A DNA stretch of 32,310 nucleotides from a bacterium (GTDB lineage: Bacteria; Actinomycetota; Acidimicrobiia; Spongiisociales; ZC4RG35), in NCBI GenBank assembly GCA_024639335.1, contig JAHEIN010000014.1, positions 1-32,310 on the forward strand, given 5' to 3'. The notes beneath the pieces were generated by a model. It saw only the letters and a program-made list of their open reading frames with translations. It was not told the DNA's origin and made no database searches. The position numbers and the translations under genes were made by a program. Numbering within the stretch: position 1 is the stretch's first letter; every line of letters begins with the position of its first letter. Below are positions 1-8,603 of the stretch, one piece after another.

Positions 1-2333
1 TCCACCGTCTCGATGTTCTCTGCTTTGTCCTCCCATTCGGCAGTGATGTCGAGGATGTCGTCGGCGAGATCAGCCTCGAGTTCGGCGATGTCGTCGGCTT
101 TGTCCGCCACCTTGGCTTCCGCCGTTTCCAGCCTCTCCTGGAGCCGTCGGACCTGTGACCGGCGTGACGCTGCGCCCTTCAGTGCGGTCGTCGTGCGTTT
201 CCCTCCGAACAGCGAGCCCAACAGGTCCCCGACGCCGCCGAGGACTTCCTGCTGTTTTCGCGAAGAGACGTCGACCTCGAGCTCGTTCACACGCCGCTCT
301 GCTCCTCGGAGCTGATCGTTCACTCGGTCGAGACGGTCCTCGTACTTGTCTCGAAGAGCTGCCGCTGCGTCGTCAGCCTCGTCGGCGGCTGCGCGGCGGC
401 AACGGTCGGCGAAGTCCGACTCCGACTCTCCGACCCGCGAGTAGAGCTTCAAGTCCGGGTTCTTGAAGACCGTGACGGAGCGGCTGCGGTACAGATACTC
501 CTTCAGGGAGGATTCCAGGTCCCGCCACCAGGTCTTGTTCTGAATCTTCTCGTCGACGATGGCAAAACCCGTGCCCTCCGGCTGAGTGTCGCTGAAGTCC
601 CTGACGTCGTGATCGACCATGAGGAGGTTCTCTGTGGACACGACATCGTCGAGGGGGGTGATGATCGCCTCGAACTCCTCGGTGTGGGAAACGTCGGCAT
701 GTTGATCGTCATAGAGGAGGTCGACGGTCGCTGCGACCAGAGGGGTGAGCTTGTTTCCGCCGACAGTGGACGCCAGTTCTCTGAGCCAAGGGGTGCTGTC
801 GGTCACGAATGACGTCTCGACTCCGTCGGCGACCTCGGGCATGTGCTCGACCGTGTCGTCGGGGATGGCTGGTGCAGCGGGCTCGGAAGCCGTTTCGGGC
901 GCTGCGCCTGGACTTCGAGCGAGGTCGAGCGGCTCAGTGAGCGTTTCGACCTGCTCCCTGGTGAGCGGTCCGGCGAGGTACGACTGTGCCCATCGGGTTC
1001 CGAAGACCGTCGGCGTTCTTCGCCGCGTGCTCTGAAGTACGAACTGCCGTTTGCCGAGTCCGGAGATCATCTCGTCGAACAGCCCGACGGAGGTGTCGCC
1101 GGCCGCCGACGTCAGCCCTTCCAGGATTCTCGCCTTGTCGCGTTCGGTCTGGAGTCGCCCCACCATCCAGGTTCCGGCGTTGGACATTGCCTTGTAGTCG
1201 AGGTCGACGGGGTTCTGTGTGGACAGCACCATCCCGACCCCGAAGGCTCGGGCCTGCTTCAGGATCGTCAGGATCGGCTTCTTCGAGGGAGGCTCGGCGC
1301 TGGGAGGAGCAAACCCGAAGACCTCGTCCATGTACACCAGTGCGCGCAGGCTCGACGTGCCTTGCTGTGTTCGCATCCAGGTCACGAGCTTCGACAGCAA
1401 GAGTGTCACCACGAACTGGCGTTCGCTGTCGCTGAGGTGGGCCAGGTACATCACGGCCGCACGCGGCTTGTCTTCGTCGTACAGCAAGGTCTCGATGTCG
1501 AGAGGGACTCCCTTGCTCCACGACTGGAACGAGGGGGAGGCCACCAGGGCGTTGAGCCTCATCGCAAACGCCATCCGGTCCTTTGAAGGAAAGAAGGTGT
1601 CCAGATCGAAGACGCCGAGCTTGCGGATCTTCGACGGGTTGGGGATCTCTCCGATCAGTTTCTCGATCGTCAGGCTCTCGCCTGCGGCCCACGCCTGTTC
1701 GATGATGTTCGACACCAGGATGTGCTCTCTGCCCGACACGGGGTCGGCGTCGACGTCTGCGAGCGTCAGGATCGAGGACACGTATCCCTCGATCTCGTCG
1801 CGAAGCAGCTCTGCGTTCTCCTCGAAGTCGATGCCCGGATGCTCGAGTGACCCGATGATGTTGAGCGGCACACCGCTCGAGCTGCCCGGTGTGTAGATCG
1901 TGACCTTCGATGCACCCTGCATCCGTCGGAGGCGTTCGGGCTCGATGTGCCACGACTTCAACCCCCCTTTCCAGGTGGCGGCCGTTTGCGCCGCGACCTC
2001 ATCCGGGTCTTCGCCGCTCCGGATCGCTTCGCCTTCGTCGATCCATGGCCGGAAATCCGACGGTTCGAAGTCGGGGAACGTCAGCGCCAGGTTGCCCATG
2101 TCGCCCTTGGGGTCGATGACCAGACATGGCACGCCGTCGATCAACGCCTCTTCGAGGAGTCCCACGCCCAGGCCCGTCTTGCCCGAGCCCGTCATTCCGA
2201 CGATGACCCCATGGGTCGTCAAGTGGTGTGACTCGAGGTGCACGATCTCACCGGTGCGCTCGCCGTGAACCGGATCGATGACCCCGCCGAGATAGAAGCG
2301 GTCAGGACTGTCGATCAACGCGTCATCACTCAT
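1..2333 (-). CDS. HerA/DUF87-like P-loop ATPase, partial at its C-terminus
   Basis: The frame is open from ATG 2333 to the left edge (777 codons), so the C-terminus is missing. A Walker A motif, GMTGSGKT, lies at residues 46-53, followed by an IDPKGDMGNL segment, and a hydrophobic Walker B strand ending in MDE lies at about 333-337. A downstream STQNP motif followed by a VGRLQTERD segment fits the sensor and arginine-finger region of HerA/FtsK-like hexameric ATPases. From about residue 640 the protein is rich in charged heptads (long runs of E, R, D, A), a likely coiled coil, broken by a short glycine-rich LLGSLFGG stretch. Family members are DNA-translocating or helicase-like motors; the substrate here is unknown. 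The gene is divergent from kgd. Its ATG lies 8 nt after a TACCAT box, which suggests a leaderless mRNA. The ATPase class is secure, the exact role is not. Confidence 0.85.
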   Translation of the reverse strand, partial: MSDDALIDSPDRFYLGGVIDPVHGERTGEIVHLESHHLTTHGVIVGMTGSGKTGLGVGLLEEALIDGVPCLVIDPKGDMGNLALTFPDFEPSDFRPWIDEGEAIRSGEDPDEVAAQTAATWKGGLKSWHIEPERLRRMQGASKVTIYTPGSSSGVPLNIIGSLEHPGIDFEENAELLRDEIEGYVSSILTLADVDADPVSGREHILVSNIIEQAWAAGESLTIEKLIGEIPNPSKIRKLGVFDLDTFFPSKDRMAFAMRLNALVASPSFQSWSKGVPLDIETLLYDEDKPRAAVMYLAHLSDSERQFVVTLLLSKLVTWMRTQQGTSSLRALVYMDEVFGFAPPSAEPPSKKPILTILKQARAFGVGMVLSTQNPVDLDYKAMSNAGTWMVGRLQTERDKARILEGLTSAAGDTSVGLFDEMISGLGKRQFVLQSTRRRTPTVFGTRWAQSYLAGPLTREQVETLTEPLDLARSPGAAPETASEPAAPAIPDDTVEHMPEVADGVETSFVTDSTPWLRELASTVGGNKLTPLVAATVDLLYDDQHADVSHTEEFEAIITPLDDVVSTENLLMVDHDVRDFSDTQPEGTGFAIVDEKIQNKTWWRDLESSLKEYLYRSRSVTVFKNPDLKLYSRVGESESDFADRCRRAAADEADDAAAALRDKYEDRLDRVNDQLRGAERRVNELEVDVSSRKQQEVLGGVGDLLGSLFGGKRTTTALKGAASRRSQVRRLQERLETAEAKVADKADDIAELEADLADDILDITAEWEDKAENIETV

Positions 2334-2341
2334 GGCGCTTG

Positions 2342-2347
2342 ATGGTA
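2342..2347 (-). promoter_or_regulatory. Putative -10 box (TACCAT) of the HerA-like gene
   Basis: On the minus strand TACCAT is followed by 8 nt and then the ATG at 2333. The same hexamer at the same distance precedes the transporter gene that starts at 9955. This spacing fits a leaderless transcript beginning at or next to the start codon. No Shine-Dalgarno sequence is visible. Confidence 0.5.
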
Positions 2348-2374
2348 TCCGCAGTTCGGCCTGGCGGCCTCACG

Positions 2375-2462
2375 CTTTGCGGTCTGCGCCCTGCGGCCTG
2401 CGCCATATCGCATATCGCATCGCAAACGCCAACGCCAACGCCAACGCCAACGGCCAACGGCC
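2375..2462. repeat. Heptamer-phased repeat grading into AACGCC/AACGGCC tandem repeat
   Basis: The divergent spacer reads in 7-base steps: CTTTGCG, GTCTGCG, CCCTGCG, GCCTGCG, CCATATC, GCATATC, GCATCGC, AAACGCC. It then continues as AACGCC three more times (2431-2448) and AACGGCC twice (2449-2462). The GCATATC and TTTGCG-type units recur in the spacer at 9956-10347. It is non-coding. Function unknown. Confidence 0.8.
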
Positions 2463-2481
2463 CCGACCTGAGGTCGGGGCC
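2459..2481 (+). promoter_or_regulatory. Perfect 10-bp inverted repeat just upstream of kgd
   Basis: GGCCCCGACC, a TGA loop, and GGTCGGGGCC form a perfect 10-bp stem with a 3-nt loop, 20 bp before the kgd start codon. No T-run follows, and the position in front of kgd rather than behind a gene argues against a simple terminator. It could be a protein-binding site in the promoter or, if transcribed, an attenuator or translation-control hairpin. Confidence 0.6.
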
Positions 2482-2501
2482 CGGCGTAGCATGAGCGGGC
2501 G

Positions 2502-5500
2502 ATGACATCATCCCGCGAAACCACAGCACCTGAGCAGTTCGGACCCAACGTCTGGCTGGTGGACCAGATGTACCTCAGGTATGTCGAGGAGCCGGACTCG
2601 GTCAGCGAGTCCTGGCAGGAGTTCTTCGAGGATTATCGACCGCAGTCTGGCGCGGCACCCTCTACCGCAACCACGAATGGGCCGACTCCGCCGGTGTCCG
2701 AGCCTGTGGCGAGCAGAGCCGCTCCTCCGCCCCCTGGGAGCCCACCGCCGACCACCTCCGAGGCGCGCCCTGAGTCGCCGGTCTCGCCGCCTGAGTCCCC
2801 CGCCAAGCCGACGATCGAAAAGGCAACCGTCGTCCCCGAGAACGCAACGCAACTGAAGGGGATCACGGCGACCATCGCCAGACGCATGGACGAGAGCCTC
2901 ACCGTCCCGACGGCAACCTCGGTGCGAGCCATACCTTCGAAGCTGCTCGAAGTGAATCGGCTCATCATCAACAACCAGCTCAAGCGTCTGCATGGTGGCA
3001 AGGTCAGCTTCACGCATCTCATCGGATGGGCCGTCGTCAAGGCGCTTGCTGCCATGCCTTCCATGCGGGTCTCCTACACCGAGATCGACAACAAGCCGTA
3101 CATCGTCGAACACGAGCACATCAATCTCGGGCTCGCAGTCGACCTGCCCCGGCCGGATGGGAGTCGCGTGCTGGTGGTGCCGAACATCAAGGCCACCGAC
3201 GAGATGGACTTCAAGGCGTTCTGGATGGCGTATGAGAACCTCATCCTGCGAGCCCGCAACAACAAGCTCTCACCGGACGACTATGCCGGGACGACCGTCA
3301 GCCTCACCAATCCTGGAACGATCGGAACGATCCAGTCGGTTCCCCGGCTCATGGCGGATCAGGGTCTCATCGTCGGTGTCGGTGCGATCACCTTCCCGCC
3401 CGAGTACCAGGCGGCCGACCCTGAGTATCTGGCCAGGCAGGGCATAGGTCGTGTGATCAACCTCACGTCGACCTATGACCACCGTGTGATCCAGGGCGCG
3501 GCCTCGGGTGAGATGCTGCAACGCATCCACCGGTGCCTGCTCGGTGAAGACGGCTTCTACGACGACGTGTTCGAGTCGCTCGGTGTGCCGTACACCCCGG
3601 CCCGATGGGCCGTCGACGACAACCCCCCGCTCGGCTCGCCCGACTGGTCGGAGAAACAGGCGAACGTTTTCCGGCTGGTCAATGCATACCGCGTGCGGGG
3701 TCACCTCATCGCCGACCTCGATCCACTGAGGCAACAGTCGCCGCAGATGTATCCAGAGCTCGATCCGCTGTATTACGGGCTCACCATCTGGGATCTCGAC
3801 CGGGAGTTCGCGACCGGCGGGGTGCGGGGTCAGAAGATCATGAAACTCGGGAGCATCCTCTCGGTGCTTCGCGACGCCTACTGCCGGAGCACCGGCATCG
3901 AGTTCATGCACATCCAGGAGACCGAGCAGAAGAAGTGGCTCCAGCAGCAAGTCGAGAACCCGACTCCGGCGCTCGAGCAGTCCGAGCGGATCCAGATTCT
4001 GCGGAAGCTGAACCAGGCGGAAGCCTTCGAGAAGTTCCTCCACACGAAGTACACCGGACACAAACGGTTCGGGCTCGAAGGCGCAGAGAGCCTCATCCCA
4101 CTGCTCGACGCGGTGTTGAGCGCCGCTACAGCCGATGGCATGGACGAGGCCGTCATCGGAATGGCGCATCGCGGTCGCTTGAACGTGTTGGCAAACGTGA
4201 TCGGCAAGGGCTTCGACCGCATCTTCCGCGAGTTCGAAGGCGACATCGATCCGACACTCGCCGGAGGCTCCGGCGACGTGAAGTACCACCTTGGAGCGCA
4301 AGGCACCTACGAAACCGACGATGGAGACATTGCGGTGGAAGTCGTGGCGAACCCCTCTCATCTCGAGGCCGTCGATCCGGTGCTTGCAGGCACGGTCAGG
4401 GCCAAACAGGAACAACGCGGGTCGACCGGGCACCAAGAGGTGCTCCCGATCACGATTCACGGTGATGCGGCGTTCGCCGGACAGGGCGTCGTCGTCGAGA
4501 CACTCAATCTCAGCCAACTCCGCGGCTACCGGATCGGTGGAACCGTCCATGTCGTCATCAACAATCAGGTCGGTTTCACCACGTCGACCCTCGACGCGAG
4601 GTCGAGCTTCTATGCGACCGACGTCGCCAAGACCGTCCAAGCTCCGATCATCCACGTGAACGGCGACGATCCCGAGGCGGTCGTGCGCGCCGCAGAGATC
4701 GCTTTCGCATTCCGTCAGGAGTTCAACAAGGACGTCGTCATCGACATGATCTGTTACCGGCGCCGGGGCCACAACGAGGGGGATGAGCCTTCGTACACCC
4801 AGCCGATCATGTACCGGCTGATCGATGAACACCGGTCGGTGCGCAAGCTGTATCTCGAGCGCTTGGTCAACACCGGGGAACTCTCGATGGCCGAGGGTGA
4901 GCAGCTCCTCAGCGAGTTCCGGGCGCTGATGGAGGATGCCTTCCAGGGGAGAGCGGAGGCGCCGTCGGAGGCGCCGCCGAGCGCGGACCCCGAACATCTA
5001 GTCCCCGTGACACGGGTCGATCGTCCGACGCTCGATCAGGTGCTCAGCTTCATCACCGACCTCCCTGACGGCTTCACACCCCACCCGAAGCTCGGGAAGC
5101 TCTTGAAGGACCGGTCCCAGGCGCTCGAATCGGGATCCATCGACTGGGGCGCAGCCGAGGCACTGGCGTTCGGGTCCCTGGCGGCCCAAGGAGTCCCCAT
5201 CCGTCTTGCGGGCGAGGACTCGCGACGGGGGACCTTCAGCCACCGTCACGCCGAGCTCACCGACTACCAGACCGGCGAGCCGTGGGTGCCACTGCAGGAC
5301 ATGACCTCCGGCCGGACGCGTGTGCGCATCGTCGACTCACTCCTGTCGGAATTCGCCGCAGTGGGGTTCGAGTACGGCTACTCGACCGAGTGGCAGGATT
5401 CATTCGTTCTGTGGGAAGCCCAGTTCGGCGACTTCGCCAATGGCGCGCAGGTGATCATCGACCAGTTCATCGCCGCCGGAGAGACCAAGTGGCGTCAGCA

Positions 5501-6146
5501 GTCTGGGCTCACCTTGCTCCTTCCCCATGGATACGAGGGGCAGGGACCGGAGCATTCCAGCGCTCGGATCGAGCGATTCCTCAAGCTCTGCGCAGAGGAC
5601 AACATCAGGGTCGCCGTTCCGGCCACGTCATCGCAATACTTCCATCTGCTGCGCCGGCAGGCACTCACGCGGCCGCGGAAACCGCTGGTCGTCTTCACAC
5701 CCAAGTCGCTGCTGAGGACGAAGGCGGCTTTCGGCGCCACCGAGGACCTGACGAGGGGCAGCTATGCCGAGGTTGTTTCCGATCCGGATGTCCAGAGCGC
5801 ACGGAGACTCGTCCTCTGCACGGGCAAGGTCTATCACGATCTCGTCGAACGTCGCACCGAACTTGGACGGAACGACGTCGCGATCGTCCGAATAGGCCAG
5901 CTCTACCCCATCGCAGAAGACGCCCTTGCCGTTGTCGCCCAGGCGCACCCGGATGCCGATCTGGTGTGGTGCCAGGAGGAACCCGAGAACATGGGTGCGT
6001 ATCACTTCATGTGGCACCCGCTCCGGAGGATCTTCGGACGCGAACCGACCTTTGCCGGGCGAAAGCCTGCAGCCAGCCCCGCCACCGGGTCGGCCAGGAG
6101 ACATGCCGACCAACAAGCGGCGTTGGTGGACGACGCGCTCGGCTGA
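2502..6146 (+). CDS. kgd: Multifunctional 2-oxoglutarate decarboxylase / dehydrogenase E1-E2 (Kgd, SucA)
   Basis: At 1214 aa the length and domain order match actinobacterial Kgd. An N-terminal segment beginning FGPNVWLVDQMYLRYVEE leads into a Pro/Ser/Thr-rich linker (about 45-105), then an E2 acyltransferase core without a lipoyl domain (about 110-360), then the thiamine-diphosphate E1 module. The E2 signature DHRVIQGA places the active-site His at 327. In E1, GDAAFAGQG starts at 654 and NNQVGFTT at 687, the ThDP/Mg signature. Family members decarboxylate 2-oxoglutarate, giving succinic semialdehyde or feeding the KDH complex of the TCA cycle. ATG 2502 is used; a possible TAGCAT -10 box lies at 2487-2492 and there is no strong ribosome site. 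The stop lies 4 bp from the stop of the convergent mutT1 gene. Confidence 0.97.
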   Translation: MTSSRETTAPEQFGPNVWLVDQMYLRYVEEPDSVSESWQEFFEDYRPQSGAAPSTATTNGPTPPVSEPVASRAAPPPPGSPPPTTSEARPESPVSPPESPAKPTIEKATVVPENATQLKGITATIARRMDESLTVPTATSVRAIPSKLLEVNRLIINNQLKRLHGGKVSFTHLIGWAVVKALAAMPSMRVSYTEIDNKPYIVEHEHINLGLAVDLPRPDGSRVLVVPNIKATDEMDFKAFWMAYENLILRARNNKLSPDDYAGTTVSLTNPGTIGTIQSVPRLMADQGLIVGVGAITFPPEYQAADPEYLARQGIGRVINLTSTYDHRVIQGAASGEMLQRIHRCLLGEDGFYDDVFESLGVPYTPARWAVDDNPPLGSPDWSEKQANVFRLVNAYRVRGHLIADLDPLRQQSPQMYPELDPLYYGLTIWDLDREFATGGVRGQKIMKLGSILSVLRDAYCRSTGIEFMHIQETEQKKWLQQQVENPTPALEQSERIQILRKLNQAEAFEKFLHTKYTGHKRFGLEGAESLIPLLDAVLSAATADGMDEAVIGMAHRGRLNVLANVIGKGFDRIFREFEGDIDPTLAGGSGDVKYHLGAQGTYETDDGDIAVEVVANPSHLEAVDPVLAGTVRAKQEQRGSTGHQEVLPITIHGDAAFAGQGVVVETLNLSQLRGYRIGGTVHVVINNQVGFTTSTLDARSSFYATDVAKTVQAPIIHVNGDDPEAVVRAAEIAFAFRQEFNKDVVIDMICYRRRGHNEGDEPSYTQPIMYRLIDEHRSVRKLYLERLVNTGELSMAEGEQLLSEFRALMEDAFQGRAEAPSEAPPSADPEHLVPVTRVDRPTLDQVLSFITDLPDGFTPHPKLGKLLKDRSQALESGSIDWGAAEALAFGSLAAQGVPIRLAGEDSRRGTFSHRHAELTDYQTGEPWVPLQDMTSGRTRVRIVDSLLSEFAAVGFEYGYSTEWQDSFVLWEAQFGDFANGAQVIIDQFIAAGETKWRQQSGLTLLLPHGYEGQGPEHSSARIERFLKLCAEDNIRVAVPATSSQYFHLLRRQALTRPRKPLVVFTPKSLLRTKAAFGATEDLTRGSYAEVVSDPDVQSARRLVLCTGKVYHDLVERRTELGRNDVAIVRIGQLYPIAEDALAVVAQAHPDADLVWCQEEPENMGAYHFMWHPLRRIFGREPTFAGRKPAASPATGSARRHADQQAALVDDALG

Positions 6147-6150
6147 GGGC

Positions 6151-7041
6151 TCAAACCTCGGGGGGTGGGATGTACTCGCCCGAGACGACATTTCCATTGC
6201 GAGTCGTGAGCATCCAGTTCGAGCCCTTCTTGCGGTCGAGCGGGCCCTCGGTTGATCGGGATGCGAGCGGGACCCCCCGGCGTCGAAGGCGATCGATGAT
6301 CGCCGGGATGACGTCGCCGTGGCTGACCATCACGATCTCCTCCCTGGGCTTCGACTTGACGAAGTCGAAGAATTCTTGCCCTTCGGAACCCTCTTGGAGG
6401 AATGCGGCGGTGTTGACGGCGAGCCCGAGGCGCTCGGCCAGTGGTCGCGCGGTTTCCATGCACCTCACCGAGGGGCTCGAAAGGACGCTCGATGCCAACC
6501 TGGGCTCGAGTGCCCCGGCGATGGCGGACGCCTGGAGCAGACCTTTCTTCGTCAATGGCCGATCGTGGTCATCCCCACTCCATCGGGAGCGATCCCCGGC
6601 GGCGGCGTGTCGAATGAGATGGACATGGCCTGTGGCGTCGAGTCGCCTGAGAGAAGCCGTTTTCAGTAACTCGCGGTCGTGCTCGTATGTGAGCCGCTTC
6701 TTCGCCTCATAATTCGACATCCACTCGATCCGGTCGACCTCTGCGTTGGGTTGGAACTCCGGGCGTTCGATCGCCCGGACGCCGAAATAGGTGACCCGTT
6801 TGAGATTGTTCTTCGGTGTCATGTAGATGACATCGGCGAGCCGAGAGACGATCCGACCCGATACCTCCGTCTCTTCCCTGATCTCCCGCAGCGCGGCCTT
6901 TTCGTCGGATTCCCCGTCATCGTGCTTGCCCTTCGGGAAGGACCAATCGTCATAGCGCGGCCGGTGGATGATGAGGACGCGAGTCTTCCCGGCGATGGTC
7001 GAGAACACGAGGCCGCCTGCGGCGGTGATGATCTCCGTCAT
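6151..7041 (-). CDS. mutT1: MutT1-like Nudix hydrolase fused to a histidine phosphatase domain
   Basis: This 296-aa protein has an N-terminal Nudix domain with the box G38-x5-E44-x7-R52-E53-I-x-E56-E57. The Gly usually found near the end of the box is Glu59. The C-terminal half is a histidine phosphatase with the RHA motif (R144, H145), a second Arg in SVRCMETA (193) and the late His in SHGD (241). This is the architecture of mycobacterial MutT1, which cleaves 8-oxo-dGTP and diadenosine polyphosphates and protects the nucleotide pool. The start ATG overlaps the stop of the upstream CxxC protein gene as ATGA, and it is the last gene of a five-gene operon. An Ap4A-type preference is also possible; substrate cannot be read from sequence. 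Confidence 0.88.
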   Translation of the reverse strand: MTEIITAAGGLVFSTIAGKTRVLIIHRPRYDDWSFPKGKHDDGESDEKAALREIREETEVSGRIVSRLADVIYMTPKNNLKRVTYFGVRAIERPEFQPNAEVDRIEWMSNYEAKKRLTYEHDRELLKTASLRRLDATGHVHLIRHAAAGDRSRWSGDDHDRPLTKKGLLQASAIAGALEPRLASSVLSSPSVRCMETARPLAERLGLAVNTAAFLQEGSEGQEFFDFVKSKPREEIVMVSHGDVIPAIIDRLRRRGVPLASRSTEGPLDRKKGSNWMLTTRNGNVVSGEYIPPPEV

Positions 7042-7253
7042 TGGGGGACGGGGGTCGGCCCGGGGCGATCCGTGAAGAGGCTCGGCTCGGGAGGCGCTTC
7101 CTGGGCGGTCAGGTCGATCGAGACGCGAGAACAGTGAACACAGATCCGTCGAATGATTCCTGGGCCGACGTTTTGCGCCTCTCCGAAACGGTGGGCGTCT
7201 GACCTGCAGCCGGCTGGCAATCGACGCGGCAGGAGCTTCACGAGTCCAAGCAT
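7038..7253 (-). CDS. Small hypothetical protein with a CVHC motif
   Basis: This 71-aa ORF sits exactly between the LOG gene (its ATG is 10 nt after the LOG stop) and mutT1 (its TGA overlaps the mutT1 ATG). The product starts MLGLVKLLPRRLP, has a Cys at 16 and a C-x2-C pair at 48-51 (CVHC), then an acidic, proline-rich tail. The tail may be unfolded. The CxxC pair could bind metal or be redox active, but two or three cysteines are too few for a classical zinc ribbon. A longer upstream start would run into the LOG gene and lacks support. I do not recognise the family; the tight spacing and end overlap are the main reasons to call it real. Confidence 0.55.
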   Translation of the reverse strand: MLGLVKLLPRRLPAGCRSDAHRFGEAQNVGPGIIRRICVHCSRVSIDLTAQEAPPEPSLFTDRPGPTPVPQ

Positions 7254-7263
7254 AGGAACCGTC

Positions 7264-7815
7264 TCATGGTTGCAGGGGAAAATGGAAGTGGTCGATGGCG
7301 ATCTCTGCGGCCTCGGACATCGAGTCCACGCACGTGACGAGGCTGGCATCGGCGCCGAGTTCATCGGCGAGGTGTTCGACGAGGCGCCGGAGGCGCAGAC
7401 CGACCGCGATGTTCAGCTTCGGGCGTTGGCCACTCATGGGAGCGACGAAGCTCGTGTTCCAAGCGACGATGAACTCGGCGGTCGTCCCCAGCGATCCGGG
7501 CAGCGCGATGGTTGCGTCGGCCGCATCCACCAGCCGGGCGATGCGGAGTCCGATCGTCTCCTCTTCGATCTCCGTGGAGATGGACGAGTTCGGGCCAGTC
7601 CGCCCAGGGAATACCGATGGTGCGGTCACACCGATCACGGTGCCATCGACCTCGGCCGCACCTTGCCCGGTCGCCTCCATCAGGCCCCCATACCCACCGT
7701 TGGCGATCACGAACCCGGCTGCGGCAAGCGTCCTGCCCAGCTTGAAGGCGTCTCGGTAGAGGGGCTGATCGCTCGTGGCACGCGAGGATCCGAATACAGC
7801 GATCGTTGGGCTCAT
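7264..7815 (-). CDS. LOG-family protein (putative nucleoside monophosphate phosphoribohydrolase)
   Basis: This 183-aa protein has a Rossmann-like start (TIAVFGSSRA) and the two LOG signatures: GGYGGLMEA at about 40-48 and PGSLGTTAE at 106-114. The second motif deviates from the usual PGGxGTxxE by Ser at 108. LOG proteins cleave the base from nucleoside 5'-monophosphates, releasing free cytokinins in plants and some actinobacteria; many bacterial members are housekeeping nucleotidases. The start ATG overlaps the stop of the upstream hydrolase as ATGA. Being next to a MutT1-like enzyme in one operon, a nucleotide salvage or cleaning role is more likely than hormone production, but that is inference. 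Confidence 0.85.
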   Translation of the reverse strand: MSPTIAVFGSSRATSDQPLYRDAFKLGRTLAAAGFVIANGGYGGLMEATGQGAAEVDGTVIGVTAPSVFPGRTGPNSSISTEIEEETIGLRIARLVDAADATIALPGSLGTTAEFIVAWNTSFVAPMSGQRPKLNIAVGLRLRRLVEHLADELGADASLVTCVDSMSEAAEIAIDHFHFPLQP

Positions 7816-8603
7816 GGCTGAGAGACGTTATCGGACCGCAGCGACTCGCCGGAATCGATGGCCAAACGATCGAGCACCGCACGGTGGATCACATGGCGCT
7901 CGCGATCGAGCAGTGAGTTGTGTATCGAGGATTCGAGCCACACGAGACGCGTTTGTCGGCCGAATGCGCGCGCGAGCCGCGCTCCGCTACGAGGGTCGAC
8001 CGTTTCGTCGACCAGGGATTGGACTACCAGTGTCGGGCACCTGAGGTCCGGCGCGATACGGAGCGCCTGGCGTGAGATCGAAACCAGATCGGCCATTGCC
8101 TTCGTCGGAAAGCCCGGGTAGGTCAGATAAAACGGCTTGACCTCGTCGTCGAGGTCGGGCGGGTCCTCCTCCGGCCACCTCACCTCGGGGCGAAAGCGGT
8201 GCAGTAGTCGGGCCAGATAGGCCGTCTTGTCACGGATCGAGATCGGGGCGTTGATGGTCGATACGGTGGCTGCGCCGGCCTCTGCAGCGACGACGATCGA
8301 GAGGAGGCCGCCCATGGACAGCCCCACGAAGTGAACTCGATCGTGATGGGCGGCAACCGACTCGTGTGCTGCGCGAGCAGAGTCGATCCAGTCGTCTCGA
8401 CCGGCCTTGTACATGTCTTCGATCGTGGTGCCGTGTCCGGCCAGCAAGGGAGCGACCACGGTGTAGCCGGCGTCTGCCAGCACCTTCCCCATCGGGCGGA
8501 AATGGGCAGGGACACCTGTGAATCCATGGATCAGGACGGCGGCTTCACCATTGGATCCCTCGTGGCGGAAGGAGGCCGCCAGCGGATCGAAGAGTTGTCT
8601 CAT
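7812..8603 (-). CDS. Alpha/beta hydrolase, Est30/monoacylglycerol-lipase-like
   Basis: This 263-aa protein has an oxyanion-hole segment LIHGFTG (24-30), a nucleophile elbow GLSMG with Ser96, a likely acid Asp199 in [10 protein letters not shown], and a likely catalytic His228 in SSIHNS, a complete triad. Size and motifs fit the carboxylesterase Est30 and bacterial monoacylglycerol lipase group acting on short or medium acyl esters in the cytoplasm. Both ends overlap neighbours as ATGA: the start with the transporter stop, the stop with the LOG start. An upstream open frame exists but overlaps the transporter and is not used here. The precise ester is unknown; the adjacent transporter may import it. 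Confidence 0.88.
   Translation of the reverse strand: MRQLFDPLAASFRHEGSNGEAAVLIHGFTGVPAHFRPMGKVLADAGYTVVAPLLAGHGTTIEDMYKAGRDDWIDSARAAHESVAAHHDRVHFVGLSMGGLLSIVVAAEAGAATVSTINAPISIRDKTAYLARLLHRFRPEVRWPEEDPPDLDDEVKPFYLTYPGFPTKAMADLVSISRQALRIAPDLRCPTLVVQSLVDETVDPRSGARLARAFGRQTRLVWLESSIHNSLLDRERHVIHRAVLDRLAIDSGESLRSDNVSQP

Noticed and set aside
934-1953. 339-codon minus-strand frame and several plus-strand frames within 1-2333
   Set aside because: They are in other frames of the HerA-like ATPase gene, which has clear Walker motifs and runs through the whole interval.
3270-4997. 575-codon open frame on the minus strand within kgd
   Set aside because: It lies opposite a well-supported enzyme gene, has no recognisable domain, and arises from high third-position GC.
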